Assembly (NCBI GenBank): GCA_020439995.1
Contig: JAGROY010000153.1
Location: forward strand, 1 to 35,917
DNA: 35,917 bases
Source of the DNA: Verrucomicrobiia bacterium
Lineage (GTDB): Bacteria > Verrucomicrobiota > Verrucomicrobiia > Verrucomicrobiales > DEV007
Direction: 5' to 3'
Both the position numbers and the translations under genes were made by a program. Shown one piece after another: positions 1 through 8,875 of the stretch. A model generated the notes under the pieces. The model had not been told where the DNA came from. It did no database searches and saw nothing but the letters and a program-made list of their open reading frames with translations. The first letter of the stretch is position 1. Every line of letters starts with the position of its first letter.

Positions 1-2760
1 GACGGTGACCAGATGGCTGTGCACGTTCCGCTTTCAGTGGAAGCACAGCTTGAGGCCCGGCTGTTGATGCTCGCGCCGAACAACATTTTCACGCCATCCA
101 GTGGAAAGCCGATCACGACGCCATCACAGGACATCACGCTCGGTTCTTACTTCCTGACTTACTTCCGCGAGTCACCGCTCGTGAAGAAGGACCCGAACGA
201 GCGCCTGCCGCTGTTCGGAAGTCTGGCCGAAGTGGAGTACGCTGTATCGCAGAAGAAAGTGCTCATCCACCAGAAGATCCTCTTCAGAAACCCGGACAAG
301 GGCAAAGACACCGTCTACGGCAACAAAGAGGAAATCGTGATTCAGACCACGCCAGGACGTGTTCGATTCAACGAAGTCTGGCCGGACGATCTTGGTTTCA
401 TCAACCGCGAAGTGCGCAAATCCGAGCTGAGCGACATGATCTGGCGCTGCTACCAAGTCGCTGGGCAGGACGGCACCGTGCTCGCGCTCGACCGTCTTAA
501 GGCTCTCGGCTTCAAAGAGGCAACCCGCTCTGGCTGTTCGATCGGAATCACCGACATGGTGATTCCTGAAGAGAAGAAGTTCGAGCTGGAAGAAGCCTAC
601 AAGAAGATCGACATCGTTCAAAAGCAGTATCGCCGTGGTATCATCACGGATCGTGAGCGCTACAACAAGGTGATCGACATTTGGACGGCCGCTGGTGACA
701 ACATTCAGAACTCACTGTTCCGGACGCTGGAGTACAACGACGGTAAGGCCGAGCCGAACCCGCTCTACATGATGGTGAACTCCGGTGCTCGTGGTAACCG
801 CCAGCAGATCAAGCAGCTCTCTGGAATGCGCGGACTGATGGCCAAGCCATCCGGTGAGATCATCGAACGCCCGATCACTTCAAACTTCCGTGAAGGTTTG
901 TCCGTGCTTGAGTATTTCGTTTCCACTCACGGTGCCCGTAAGGGACTCGCGGATACGGCCCTCAAGACTGCTGACTCCGGATACATGACTCGGAAACTGG
1001 TTGACGTAGCTCAGGACGTGATTGTTACACAGGAAGACTGCGGCACCGCGAACGGCATCGTTGTAAAATCGATTTACGAAGGTGACGAGGAAGTGGTCGA
1101 CCTCCAGCTTCGGGTCTACGGTCGCGTGAGCTGTGACAGGATCATGGATCCAGTGAACCAGACGCCGATCGTCGACGTCGGTCAGCTGATCGGTGAGAAA
1201 GACGCTGAGAAACTCCAGTTTATCGGTGTAGAGCAGCTGAAGATCCGCTCCGTTTTGACCTGTGAGTCGAAGCGCGGATGTTGTGCCCTTTGCTACGGCC
1301 TGAACCTCGCCACCGGTAGAAAGGTGAAGATCGGAGAAGCTGTCGGCATCGTCGCTGCACAGTCGATCGGTGAGCCTGGAACGCAGTTGACCATGCGGAC
1401 ATTCCACGTGGGTGGTATCGCTATCGGTCAGTTGAAACAGCCTGAAGTGGTCGCCAAATCGAAAGGCTTCCTCCGCTATCGCGACGTCCGCACGGTAAAG
1501 TCACTCGATGGCAAGTGGATCGTTCTCAACAAGAACGGCAACCTCTCGGTGGTCGATGCGAACGGTAAAGAGCTGGAGTCTTACCCGCTGATTCTTGGAA
1601 CCAACATTCTGGCCGAAGACGGAGCAGAGGTGAAGAAAGGCGAGACCGTCGCCACCTGGGACCCGCACAACGTACCGATTATCACAGAGAAGGCCGGTAA
1701 AGTCAGCTTCCGCGACATGATCCAGGGTATTACCCTCGCCAAGGAAAAGGACGAAGAGTCCGGCTCCGAGGGATTGGTCGTCATCGAGCACAAAGAAGAC
1801 CTGCACCCGCAAGTCGTGGTCGAAGATCCAAAGACCAAGGACATCCTCGCGACTTACTCGATCCCTGCCGGTGCTCACTTGAGTGTGAAGAATGGCGAGA
1901 AAGTCGAAGCTGGCGCTTACCTTGCCAGAACACCGCGGAAAGTTTCGAAAACAAAAGACATCACCGGTGGTCTGCCCCGTGTTGCCGAGCTGTTCGAAGC
2001 CCGCAAGCCGAAAGATCACGCCGAGATCGCCAAGATTGATGGAATCGTCGAGATTGCCGGAATGGTTCGTGGCAAGCGCAAGCTTATCCTTCGTGACGTC
2101 GACAGTGGCGAGGAAGAAGAACACCTCATCCCGCGCAATAAGCACATCATCGTCTACAACGGCGACCGCGTGGAGAAAGGCTCTCAGCTCACCGAAGGCC
2201 CGGTCGTTCCTCACGAGATTCTTGAGATCTGCGGACCTCAGGAGCTTCAGGAGCACATGGTCAACGAGGTGCAGGAAGTTTACCGTCTGCAGGGTGTGGA
2301 GATCAACGACAAGCACATTGAGATCATCGTCCGCCAGATGCTGCGCAAAGTGAAGATCACCGATCCGGGCGATACGCACTTCCTCTGGGGTGACCAGGTC
2401 GAGAAAGTCGACTTCGAATCCGCGAACGAGGAAGTGGTTGAGCAAGGTGGTAAGCCTGCCGAGGCGGAACCCGTCCTGCTTGGTATCACCAAGGCATCGC
2501 TGGAAACCGATAGCTTCATTTCCGCCGCTTCCTTCCAGGATACCACCCGTGTGCTTACCGATGCCGCCACACTTGGAAAGACGGACATCCTCCGTGGATT
2601 CAAGGAAAACGTCATCATGGGACACCTCATTCCGGCTGGCTCAGGATTCGAGAACGTCCGTCACGTGCGCATCCGCGAAGTGGATCAAGGTTACGTCGCT
2701 GCTCCAGTAGCGGTAGCCGCCGCTCCTGAGGAGCCGATCGACGCAGCCGAAGAGGCGTGA
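1..2760 (+). CDS. rpoC: RNA polymerase beta' subunit RpoC, 5'-truncated by window edge
   Basis: The reading frame is open from base 1, which falls inside the catalytic NADFDGD loop: the first residues are [12 protein letters not shown], so D1 and D3 are two of the Mg-chelating aspartates. About 919 residues of the C-terminal part of beta' are present. The second zinc site is visible as Cys347, Cys421, Cys428 and Cys431 (partial numbering), with the same 74/7/3 spacing as in E. coli. The trigger-loop region ([19 protein letters not shown]) and the conserved [20 protein letters not shown] segment are intact. A long insert of roughly 170 residues follows the latter before [14 protein letters not shown], matching the SI3-type insertion of E. 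coli-like enzymes. An ATG at base 13 is internal and not a real start. The gene is presumably the last of an rpoBC operon, since a terminator follows 30 bases after the stop. Confidence 0.98.
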   Translation, partial: DGDQMAVHVPLSVEAQLEARLLMLAPNNIFTPSSGKPITTPSQDITLGSYFLTYFRESPLVKKDPNERLPLFGSLAEVEYAVSQKKVLIHQKILFRNPDKGKDTVYGNKEEIVIQTTPGRVRFNEVWPDDLGFINREVRKSELSDMIWRCYQVAGQDGTVLALDRLKALGFKEATRSGCSIGITDMVIPEEKKFELEEAYKKIDIVQKQYRRGIITDRERYNKVIDIWTAAGDNIQNSLFRTLEYNDGKAEPNPLYMMVNSGARGNRQQIKQLSGMRGLMAKPSGEIIERPITSNFREGLSVLEYFVSTHGARKGLADTALKTADSGYMTRKLVDVAQDVIVTQEDCGTANGIVVKSIYEGDEEVVDLQLRVYGRVSCDRIMDPVNQTPIVDVGQLIGEKDAEKLQFIGVEQLKIRSVLTCESKRGCCALCYGLNLATGRKVKIGEAVGIVAAQSIGEPGTQLTMRTFHVGGIAIGQLKQPEVVAKSKGFLRYRDVRTVKSLDGKWIVLNKNGNLSVVDANGKELESYPLILGTNILAEDGAEVKKGETVATWDPHNVPIITEKAGKVSFRDMIQGITLAKEKDEESGSEGLVVIEHKEDLHPQVVVEDPKTKDILATYSIPAGAHLSVKNGEKVEAGAYLARTPRKVSKTKDITGGLPRVAELFEARKPKDHAEIAKIDGIVEIAGMVRGKRKLILRDVDSGEEEEHLIPRNKHIIVYNGDRVEKGSQLTEGPVVPHEILEICGPQELQEHMVNEVQEVYRLQGVEINDKHIEIIVRQMLRKVKITDPGDTHFLWGDQVEKVDFESANEEVVEQGGKPAEAEPVLLGITKASLETDSFISAASFQDTTRVLTDAATLGKTDILRGFKENVIMGHLIPAGSGFENVRHVRIREVDQGYVAAPVAVAAAPEEPIDAAEEA

Positions 2761-2789
2761 TCATCCTGACGGTGAAAATCTAAAACTAC

Positions 2790-2827
2790 AGCGCCCTGTT
2801 CCCAGATTCCGGGGGCAGGGCGCTTTT
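2790..2827 (+). terminator. Rho-independent terminator after rpoC
   Basis: A perfect 9-bp stem (2790-2798 with 2816-2824) starting AGCGCCCTG is followed by four T. It lies 30 bases past the rpoC stop and before the next gene's ribosome binding site, so it should separate the two transcripts. Confidence 0.85.
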
Positions 2828-2855
2828 CATTTCCCATATCGTAATTTCCAGGAAC

Positions 2856-3413
2856 ATGTCGATAGCAACCAAACGGGGAGATTCAGGATCCACCGACCTC
2901 ATGTACGGCCGCCGTGTCTCGAAAGCCGATCCCCGCGTCGGAACCTACGGAGCCGTAGACGAACTCAATGCCGCCATAGGAGTTGCCAGAGCGCACTGCA
3001 GGAATCCGGACATCCTCGCGATCATCAAGGCAGTGCAGGACAGTCTCATCCCGATCATGGGAGAAATGGCCACCCATCAGGACGACTACGCCCGCTATGA
3101 AAAGGACGGCTTTCAATTGATCAGCCCCAGCGCAGTCGACACGCTTACCGCCCATGTCGATCGCATCGAGGCCGACCTCAACATTCGCTTCGATGGCTGG
3201 GCCATTCCCGGCGAAGACACCTCACCCTGCTCAGCCTTCCTCGACGTCGCCCGCACCGTCTGCCGCCGCGCCGAACGCAAAGCCGTGCGCTTCCGCGAAA
3301 CCGGTGGCACTCTTTCCGAGGTCGTCATCCACTACCTCAACCGCCTCTCCGATCTCCTCTGGCTACTCGCCCGCTGGGAAGATGTAGAGACACGGCAAGA
3401 TTCGGCCAAATAA
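2856..3413 (+). CDS. pduO: PduO-type cob(I)alamin adenosyltransferase
   Basis: This enzyme transfers the adenosyl group of ATP to cob(I)alamin to give adenosylcobalamin, in the cytoplasm. The 185-residue length is usual for the single-domain PduO/MMAB family. Diagnostic segments are the ATP-binding N-terminus TKRGDSGST (residues 5-13), the signature RVSKADPRVGTYGAVDELNA (20-39), the helix ARTVCRRAER (132-141) and the C-terminal YLNRLSDLLWLLARWED (160-176). The segment normally read as a FILPGG-like loop is here WAIPGEDTSPC (115-125), a variant worth noting. The start is supported by a CAGGA ribosome binding site five to seven bases upstream. It has its own transcription unit after the rpoC terminator and lies directly upstream of a cobalamin riboswitch, which fits a local B12 theme. 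The family is clear; only the gene name is a matter of convention. Confidence 0.93.
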   Translation: MSIATKRGDSGSTDLMYGRRVSKADPRVGTYGAVDELNAAIGVARAHCRNPDILAIIKAVQDSLIPIMGEMATHQDDYARYEKDGFQLISPSAVDTLTAHVDRIEADLNIRFDGWAIPGEDTSPCSAFLDVARTVCRRAERKAVRFRETGGTLSEVVIHYLNRLSDLLWLLARWEDVETRQDSAK

Positions 3414-3659
3414 AAGGTTACTAATAGCGGGCCTGGAGCGGTTTTCCGCCAAAAGCAATGACTGATGCAAACGAGAGGAAATAAGCCGTCCTGATCTAAT
3501 TGTCCTGACAATGTCGCATACCTCGACTGCCTGCTTCCAAAGAGTCCGGAATCCGACGGGAAGAAGAACGCATCAAATTCTTTTGTGGATGCCAGGGGAC
3601 AGGACACCTTGTCTCAGTCCGGGATTCTTCCTTGAGTCCCGGTGGATATCGGTTATCGG
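3414..3659. other. Non-coding stretch between pduO and the cobalamin riboswitch
   Basis: No credible gene is seen here. Short open frames exist on both strands but have no ribosome binding site or recognisable product. There is a weak 4-bp hairpin near 3440 and a 6-bp inverted repeat (3619-3624 with 3637-3642) without a T tract. The promoter for the riboswitch transcript should lie in this stretch, but I cannot place it with confidence. Confidence 0.5.
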
Positions 3660-3812
3660 ACAGGATACATACGATTTGGTGCATGGAATCCGGTGAAAGC
3701 CCGGAACAGTTTGCGCTGCTGTAACTGGATACGAGTCCCTGAATGCCAATCCGTGCTGGTCACGGGTGAAGGCGGGGATGAGGTTTGAAACCAGGAGTCA
3801 GAATACTTCACC
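3660..3812 (+). promoter_or_regulatory. Cobalamin (adenosylcobalamin) riboswitch
   Basis: Conserved core elements of the B12 riboswitch appear in order: the segment AATCCGGTGAAAGCCCGGAAC (about 3687-3707), CGCTGCTGTAACTGG (about 3714-3728), the ATGCCA and TCACGGGTGAAGGCGGGG region (about 3742-3778), and the B12-box end GAAACCAGGAGTCAGAATAC (about 3787-3806). The order and spacing match the Rfam cobalamin class. It lies in the 5' leader of the surface protein gene that starts at 3906, so binding of cobalamin should repress that gene and probably the overlapping glycosyltransferase. The outer boundaries are approximate because the P1 stem was judged by eye. Confidence 0.92.
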
Positions 3813-3830
3813 CGATTGTGCTCATGTGTG

Positions 3831-3874
3831 CTGCTGGCGGGCGCGCTTTTGAAAGCGTTCGGAGCAGTCTTTTT
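3831..3874 (+). terminator. Candidate riboswitch expression-platform terminator
   Basis: Between the riboswitch and the ATG at 3906 there is a two-part stem: CTGCT (3831-3835) can pair with AGCAG (3863-3867), enclosing CGCTT (3844-3848) paired with AAGCG (3853-3857), followed by TCTTTTT. This could be the intrinsic terminator that the riboswitch toggles. The internal loop makes it weaker than a textbook terminator, so the assignment is tentative. Confidence 0.45.
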
Positions 3875-3905
3875 CGCAACAAAAAAAGATTGATGAGACA
3901 ACCAG

Positions 3906-5855
3906 ATGAAAAATCTAAATTTGCCAGCCCTCGCGGTTGGCGCGCTCCTTGCCGGGGCAGTATCGGCTGCTGCTGCGACTGCCACGTTTGAAGACTTAGG
4001 GAATCTTGCCCCAGGAAGTGCGGAAGATGGCTTCGGCCTTACCCCTTATGCGACGGGCACCGCCTTCGATGAGGTCGAAAACTGGAACCGCTTCACCAGT
4101 GGTGGAATTACTTTTGAAAACCGAACGATACCTGCCTACGGATCATGGAATGTGTGGGCGTACTCGAACCGAACGGACACGGTAACTCCAGGATTTGGAA
4201 ACGATCTCAGCAGCTGGGCTGGAGGCGGCGCGGATCCAGTGACGGGAGGCACGGTCGCTGGCGGAACTTATGGGATTGCTTCGGGCGCGAATACCTGGAT
4301 CGATCTGCCGACAACGTCGGGGGCGCCGGTGTCGGTGATGGTGACGAACACAACGTATGCGGCACTTTCCATGCGCGACGGGGATGCCTTCTCGAAGAAA
4401 TTTGGTGGAGCCAGTGGTGCTGATCCCGATTTCTTTCTGCTGACCATCTTAGGGGAGAATGCGATGGGCTCTGTGACGGGCAGCATCGATCTTTACCTTG
4501 CAGACTATCGAGCGGCTGACGTGGCCGGTGACTTTATCCAGGCAGATTGGGTGAAGGTCGATCTGACCGGGCTGGGGACGGATGTGGCGAAGTTGAGATT
4601 TGATCTGACATCGTCGGACGCCGGTAATTTTGGAATCAATACGCCGGCATTTTTTGCGGTCGACAACCTGGTCGTCGTGCCGGAATCTTCAAGCATGTTG
4701 CTTGTATCTATCGGGCTGGGGGGCTGGTTCTTCACGCGTCGGCGCCGAAATATTTCGTGTCTGGTTCCCGCCGTCGCTGTCGCCGTGGCGGCGGTTGGTT
4801 CTGCTGCGGGTCAGGGGATATCGGCAGACGATGACCGGATCGTGGGCTGGGCCACATCGGTGACGTCCATCATTCGCGGCCCGATCAATGCTGCGGATCA
4901 CTCGCTAGGGTATGCCACATTTGGAGAGCCTGAAAACGCCCTGGGCGAGGCTGATGTTTCGGCGAAGGATCAAGTGTCGGCCCCCGTAGTCAGTCTGGGC
5001 GATGGTGGGCAGATAACGCTTTCTTTTGACCCGCCCATCGTTAACGGCGACGGTCCTGATTTCGCGGTGTTCGAGAATGGCTTCAGTGACGAGTTTCTGG
5101 AGCTTGGGTTCGTGGAGGTCAGCTCGGATGGCTCCAGCTTTAAGCGGTTTCCAGCGAGTGCATTGCGACCGATCGGCCAGCAGATAGGGCCGTTCGATAC
5201 CGTATCATCTTCGGGGCTTCACAACTTAGCCGGAATGTACCCTGCGGGCACTGGGACGCCGTTCGATTTGGCTGACCTGGGGATGCAGGAAGCCAGTCAT
5301 GTGCGCATCGTTGATGTGGTTGGTTCAATCGATCCTGCCTACGGTTCTCCTGATTCAGAAGGACGGCTGGTCAATGATCCGTTCCCAACGGCTTTCAGCA
5401 CAGGCGGGTTCGATCTGGACGCGATTGCGGTGCTGCATCAGGTGCCGTTTTATTTTGGAACGGATGAGGATAAGTTTTTAACGTTCGAGCTGTGGGCGAG
5501 TGCGAAGTTTGACGCGAAGTACCGTGTGCCTGTCGATATGACAGGGCCCATGGCTGATCCCGACTCTGATGGCATGACCAATCTTCAGGAATACGCGTTC
5601 TGGACGGATCCGACCGAGTTCTCAGTTCCAATCACTCTGGAAATCCTGCATCTTTTTGAAGAAGAGGTCGTCGAAGTCCGGTTGCCTCCACTGCCTGGTC
5701 TGCGGCCTGATGTCGACTACAACATTGAAAGCGATTCCGGTATGGTCTACTGGCAGAGTCACAGTGGATTGACTGATGTGAGCGCAGATCTTGAATCGGA
5801 CGAGCAGGAGTTCTTCCGCCTGGTGGTGGAACCGCTGGGCGACGATGCCGACTAG
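3906..5855 (+). CDS. B12-riboswitch-controlled surface protein: PEP-CTERM protein fused to a second secreted protein
   Basis: The 649-residue product has an N-terminal signal peptide (about 1-23), a secreted domain resembling the DUF4465 type (about 27-250), and a PEP-CTERM sorting signal at 258-281: VPESS, a hydrophobic stretch, then four Arg. Instead of stopping, the frame continues into a second signal-peptide-like hydrophobic segment (286-303, ending GSAAGQ) and a second secreted domain with the motif GPDFAVFENGFSDEFLELGF. A TSP3-like calcium-binding motif, DPDSDGMTNLQEYAFWTDP, and a short C-terminal domain ending FFRLVVEP follow. Arg281 is CGA, one transition from TGA, exactly where a PEP-CTERM protein would normally end. 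Both halves look like secreted surface proteins; I recall relatives of both near B12 uptake genes in other phyla, so cobalamin capture at the cell surface is plausible but inferred. No TonB receptor is nearby. Confidence 0.85.
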   Translation: MKNLNLPALAVGALLAGAVSAAAATATFEDLGNLAPGSAEDGFGLTPYATGTAFDEVENWNRFTSGGITFENRTIPAYGSWNVWAYSNRTDTVTPGFGNDLSSWAGGGADPVTGGTVAGGTYGIASGANTWIDLPTTSGAPVSVMVTNTTYAALSMRDGDAFSKKFGGASGADPDFFLLTILGENAMGSVTGSIDLYLADYRAADVAGDFIQADWVKVDLTGLGTDVAKLRFDLTSSDAGNFGINTPAFFAVDNLVVVPESSSMLLVSIGLGGWFFTRRRRNISCLVPAVAVAVAAVGSAAGQGISADDDRIVGWATSVTSIIRGPINAADHSLGYATFGEPENALGEADVSAKDQVSAPVVSLGDGGQITLSFDPPIVNGDGPDFAVFENGFSDEFLELGFVEVSSDGSSFKRFPASALRPIGQQIGPFDTVSSSGLHNLAGMYPAGTGTPFDLADLGMQEASHVRIVDVVGSIDPAYGSPDSEGRLVNDPFPTAFSTGGFDLDAIAVLHQVPFYFGTDEDKFLTFELWASAKFDAKYRVPVDMTGPMADPDSDGMTNLQEYAFWTDPTEFSVPITLEILHLFEEEVVEVRLPPLPGLRPDVDYNIESDSGMVYWQSHSGLTDVSADLESDEQEFFRLVVEPLGDDAD

Positions 5856-6564
5856 GGTTCCAAGCATCTCCATTATCATTCCGTGTCTCAACGATGCGGT
5901 AGCCTTGGAGCGTTGCCTGGCGGGCCTTACAGATGCAGCGGCAGGCGGCTACTTTGACCTCGAAGTGATTGTCGCAGATGCATCGTCCGGCGATGCTTGT
6001 ATCGTAGTGGCTCAAGCAGCAGGTGCGAGGGTGGTGTGCTGTGAGACCAGAGGGCGCGGTCAGCAGCTCAATGCCGGAGCCGCGGCAGCAAAGGGAGGTA
6101 TTCTTTTGTTCAATCACGCGGACACAGATCTGTCAGCCGATCATTTGCTGGGAGTTGCCACAGCAATGGGTGCAGGCGGTGTTGTAGGTGGTGCTTTCTA
6201 CCGCGACCTTGCCTGGCAGTATCCGGCGCTGGCTGGAATGGAGCGGTGGGTGCGCGCCTATACCCGTCGGTGGGGGATTATTTATGGGGATCAGAGTCTG
6301 TTTGTCAGTCGCGAGACTTTTGATGCAATGGGAGGATTCGCTTCGATTCCAATTATGGAAGACGTCGATTTTTCTGCTCGTCTGAGAAAGTGGGGAACGG
6401 TGGTACTGGTAGATCCACCGCTTCGGACCTCGATGCGGCGGTTTAAGAAACGAGGGTATTTGCGCAATAAGTTGCAGAATATCGGACTGGTCTGGCTCTG
6501 GCGGTTTCGTCTTTTGACACCAGAACAGATCTACCGGTGGTACTACCGGAGATCGGCAAAGTAA
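5845..6564 (+). CDS. Glycosyltransferase family 2, TIGR04283-like (rSAM/selenodomain-associated transferase 2 type)
   Basis: The 239-residue protein has a GT-A fold pattern: SISIIIPCLND at 7-17, the nucleotide-binding VIVADASSGD at 41-50, GRGQQLNAGAAAA at 70-82, a DxD-like HADTDL at 91-96, GDQSLFV at 148-154 and MEDVDFSARL at 171-180. The order and length match the TIGR04283 family of small transferases whose substrates are unknown. I place the start at the ATG at 5845, which overlaps the last 11 bases of the upstream gene; the longer upstream frame adds a low-complexity, non-homologous leader. The overlap suggests translational coupling and therefore shared control by the cobalamin riboswitch. 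Neither the usual companion transferase 1 nor a radical SAM gene is seen here. The donor and acceptor sugars cannot be told from the sequence. Confidence 0.88.
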   Translation: MPTRVPSISIIIPCLNDAVALERCLAGLTDAAAGGYFDLEVIVADASSGDACIVVAQAAGARVVCCETRGRGQQLNAGAAAAKGGILLFNHADTDLSADHLLGVATAMGAGGVVGGAFYRDLAWQYPALAGMERWVRAYTRRWGIIYGDQSLFVSRETFDAMGGFASIPIMEDVDFSARLRKWGTVVLVDPPLRTSMRRFKKRGYLRNKLQNIGLVWLWRFRLLTPEQIYRWYYRRSAK

Positions 6565-6574
6565 TCGTTCCGTC

Positions 6575-7720
6575 TTACACTCTCACGGCATGCCTTCGGC
6601 GGGGCTTGGTGGCCTGTTCCAGGGCTTCGGCCATGGCGTCTTCCTGCTCTTCGATCGATTCGACCATCTTTGCCTGCACGCGAAAGCGTTCGAGGTTGTG
6701 GTTCGGGCGGTGAATCTTGAAATAGGTATCGCCGTTGAGATGATCGGTAAGGAAGCGCATCCCAATGGTGAACGTTATCAGTTTTCCTGAGAACCCGAGG
6801 TGTTCCCGTTCACAGTCTGTGAGGAAATCGTTGGCGGATGAAAGGTAGCCGCTCACGAGCGCCTCATAGAGAGGGAGGCGCATTTGCACGCGATTGAGAT
6901 CTCGTTCGTCTTCTGCGCAGGAGATGGTGGTCGTGCGGATGAGATCTCCGAAATCGTAGAGAGCGAATCCTGGCATGACGGTGTCCAGATCCATGATGCA
7001 GATTCCCTCACCGCTGACATTATCGATCATAACGTTATTGATCTTGGTGTCATTGTGAGTGATTCGCTCGGGCAGATCACCGCGCTCGTGCAGATCGAGC
7101 AGGACGTCCACCATCTCCTCGCGCTCCATGATCCAGTCGATGTCCTGTCGGCAGGCCGCTACTCTGCCTGCGGCATCATTGTTTACCGCTTCCTGAAAGG
7201 TGTTGAACCGCACCCGCGCGTTGTGGAAATTTGGAATGGTGTCCCTGAGTCGAGGCCCCGGCAAGTCCACCAGTGCCTTCTGGAATCCGCCGAAGCTTCG
7301 AGCCGCTTCGCGAGCCAGTACCGGGCTGTCCACGTGGTCATGGGCGCTGGCACCTTCGATGTAGATGTAGGCGCGCCAGTGGTTTCCGGCATCGTCGCAG
7401 TGCCACAGGTTTCCGTTCCGGCAGGGGATCAACGTTAATACCCTTCGGTGCAGCTCGGGCTCGTTGGCCAGGCGCAATTTGTCCGCCAGATGGGTGGTGA
7501 CCCGGATGATATTGTCCATGACGACCTCCGGCTGTCGAAACACCAACTGATTGATGCGCTGGACGATGTAGCGGACACGGTTTCCGCCTTGGGAAAAGGC
7601 CGCGACGAATGTGTCATTGATGTGCCCGTTGCCGCAAGGGCGATGGCTGATGTAGTCCCCAGGCATCTGGAAGTGGCTGGTGATCTCTGCGACATCGTGG
7701 ACGGTATTCATAATTAACAT
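6575..7720 (-). CDS. Phosphotransferase (APH fold), N-acetylhexosamine 1-kinase-like
   Basis: The 381-residue cytoplasmic protein has the aminoglycoside-phosphotransferase/choline-kinase fold. The catalytic loop is THNDTKINN (221-229, with catalytic Asp224) and the metal-binding motif is MDLDTVMPG (243-251). An N-terminal nucleotide-binding region contains CGNGHINDTF (29-38). These motif variants are those I associate with the NahK/LnpB group, which phosphorylates GlcNAc or GalNAc at C1, so amino-sugar salvage is the best guess; other small-molecule kinases in this fold are possible. The first ATG is at 7720 and a second at 7711; neither has a convincing ribosome binding site. It converges on the glycosyltransferase gene with only ten bases between the two stops. 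Its role next to the other genes is unknown. Confidence 0.85.
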   Translation of the reverse strand: MLIMNTVHDVAEITSHFQMPGDYISHRPCGNGHINDTFVAAFSQGGNRVRYIVQRINQLVFRQPEVVMDNIIRVTTHLADKLRLANEPELHRRVLTLIPCRNGNLWHCDDAGNHWRAYIYIEGASAHDHVDSPVLAREAARSFGGFQKALVDLPGPRLRDTIPNFHNARVRFNTFQEAVNNDAAGRVAACRQDIDWIMEREEMVDVLLDLHERGDLPERITHNDTKINNVMIDNVSGEGICIMDLDTVMPGFALYDFGDLIRTTTISCAEDERDLNRVQMRLPLYEALVSGYLSSANDFLTDCEREHLGFSGKLITFTIGMRFLTDHLNGDTYFKIHRPNHNLERFRVQAKMVESIEEQEDAMAEALEQATKPRRRHAVRV

Positions 7721-7855
7721 CGTAAAAATATCAAAAATAGAGCAATTACAGTGGCTTTTGATTGGGGGCCCCGCAACTTGTTTCTCAAATTGCTTCGATC
7801 CACGCGAAGCTCGAGTTGCGACGAGAAGGCGGAATGCGCTCGGCCGTATTCTTTC

Positions 7856-8788
7856 CTAGCTGTCCTTCTTCTTAATGCGCTCGCTTGCGGCGAGGAGTGT
7901 CTCCCGTTCTTGGCTCGTGAGGCTTGAGTTGCCTTTGTCGACAATCTTTTGAAGGATGCGATCCACTTCCTTCTCGAAGGCTGCTGCGCTGGTGGGGCCC
8001 GTTGTTTGCCGGGTGCCAGGCATTGGGATGATTTTGCGTCCAGAGGCGCGTTTCTTTTTACTGCCAGTTGACGGTTTTGTTTTCAAAAAAACATTCGCAA
8101 CTCTTTCCCAAAGGGGGCCGAGGTACCAGCCAAATTTCCAGTAGCAAAAGCCAAATGCCAGCCCGCCCAGATGTGCGGAGTGAGCGATTCCGTCTCCACT
8201 GGGATTGCCAGCCAGTGTTTGCAGCACTGGAAACAGGTCAAAGATCACGTAAGCCAGGACGAGCCACCGGATCTCCACTGGGATGACGAACCAGATATAG
8301 ATTCTCTGCCGAGGGTAATGGGCTGCGTACAACATCATCACCGCCATCACTGCCCCGGATGCCCCGATCGCTGATCCGAAACCGCCCGATGCCAGATCAA
8401 TACCAATGAACGCAATGCTGGCGCACAGCGCTCCAGCGAGATAAAACAGCAGGAACTCTCTGGATCCGTAACGCTGCTCCAGCGTTTTCCCAAACCACCA
8501 GAGGATCAGCATATTGAACAGAATGTGCATCAAGCCGCTGGGGTCGTGGCAAAATGCAGAAGTGAACAACCGCCAAATCTGTCCGTGCAAGACGCCTGAT
8601 GTGTCAAGTGCCAGCCAGTTCTCGACAACCGATCCACTATTGCCCGTGCTGAAAATCTGCAGGACGAATACAATTGCAGTGCTGATGATCAGCCATTTGC
8701 ACACTGGAGGCCATTGCGCAGATCCACCGCCCCAGACGGAGCCGGGCGATCCTCCGTCTTTCATGTAGTCGCGATTGTAGATTCCCAT
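7856..8788 (-). CDS. Rhomboid-family intramembrane serine protease
   Basis: The 310-residue protein has about six membrane segments between residues 31 and 225 and all rhomboid hallmarks: a membrane-entry W-R (72-73), HILFN (88-92), the catalytic GASGA with Ser144, and HSAHLGG with catalytic His206. It should cleave transmembrane substrates within the bilayer of the cytoplasmic membrane. The long cytoplasmic tail (about 235-310) is basic, then ends in a helical segment (DRILQKIVDKGNSSLTSQER) that I recognise from many bacterial rhomboids. The start ATG at 8788 gives a short glycine-rich cytoplasmic N-terminus. The gene lies alone on the minus strand, between a terminator upstream and 135 bases of plain intergenic DNA downstream. 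The physiological substrate is unknown; the window offers many membrane-anchored proteins but no specific link. Confidence 0.95.
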   Translation of the reverse strand: MGIYNRDYMKDGGSPGSVWGGGSAQWPPVCKWLIISTAIVFVLQIFSTGNSGSVVENWLALDTSGVLHGQIWRLFTSAFCHDPSGLMHILFNMLILWWFGKTLEQRYGSREFLLFYLAGALCASIAFIGIDLASGGFGSAIGASGAVMAVMMLYAAHYPRQRIYIWFVIPVEIRWLVLAYVIFDLFPVLQTLAGNPSGDGIAHSAHLGGLAFGFCYWKFGWYLGPLWERVANVFLKTKPSTGSKKKRASGRKIIPMPGTRQTTGPTSAAAFEKEVDRILQKIVDKGNSSLTSQERETLLAASERIKKKDS

Positions 8789-8875
8789 CGGTCAGTTCAG
8801 AAGCAGGTGGTGAGAGATTCTCCAGATATCGAAATGGTAACTGGTAGATGTCTGTCCACCATCACATATTTCGAC

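Noticed and set aside
1501..2625. Long minus-strand open frame opposite rpoC
   Set aside because: It lies wholly within the conserved rpoC coding sequence, has no recognisable domain, and is explained by codon bias producing an antisense shadow.
3496..3696. Short open frames on both strands between pduO and the riboswitch
   Set aside because: They overlap the riboswitch core at their 3' side or have no ribosome binding site, and the products resemble nothing.
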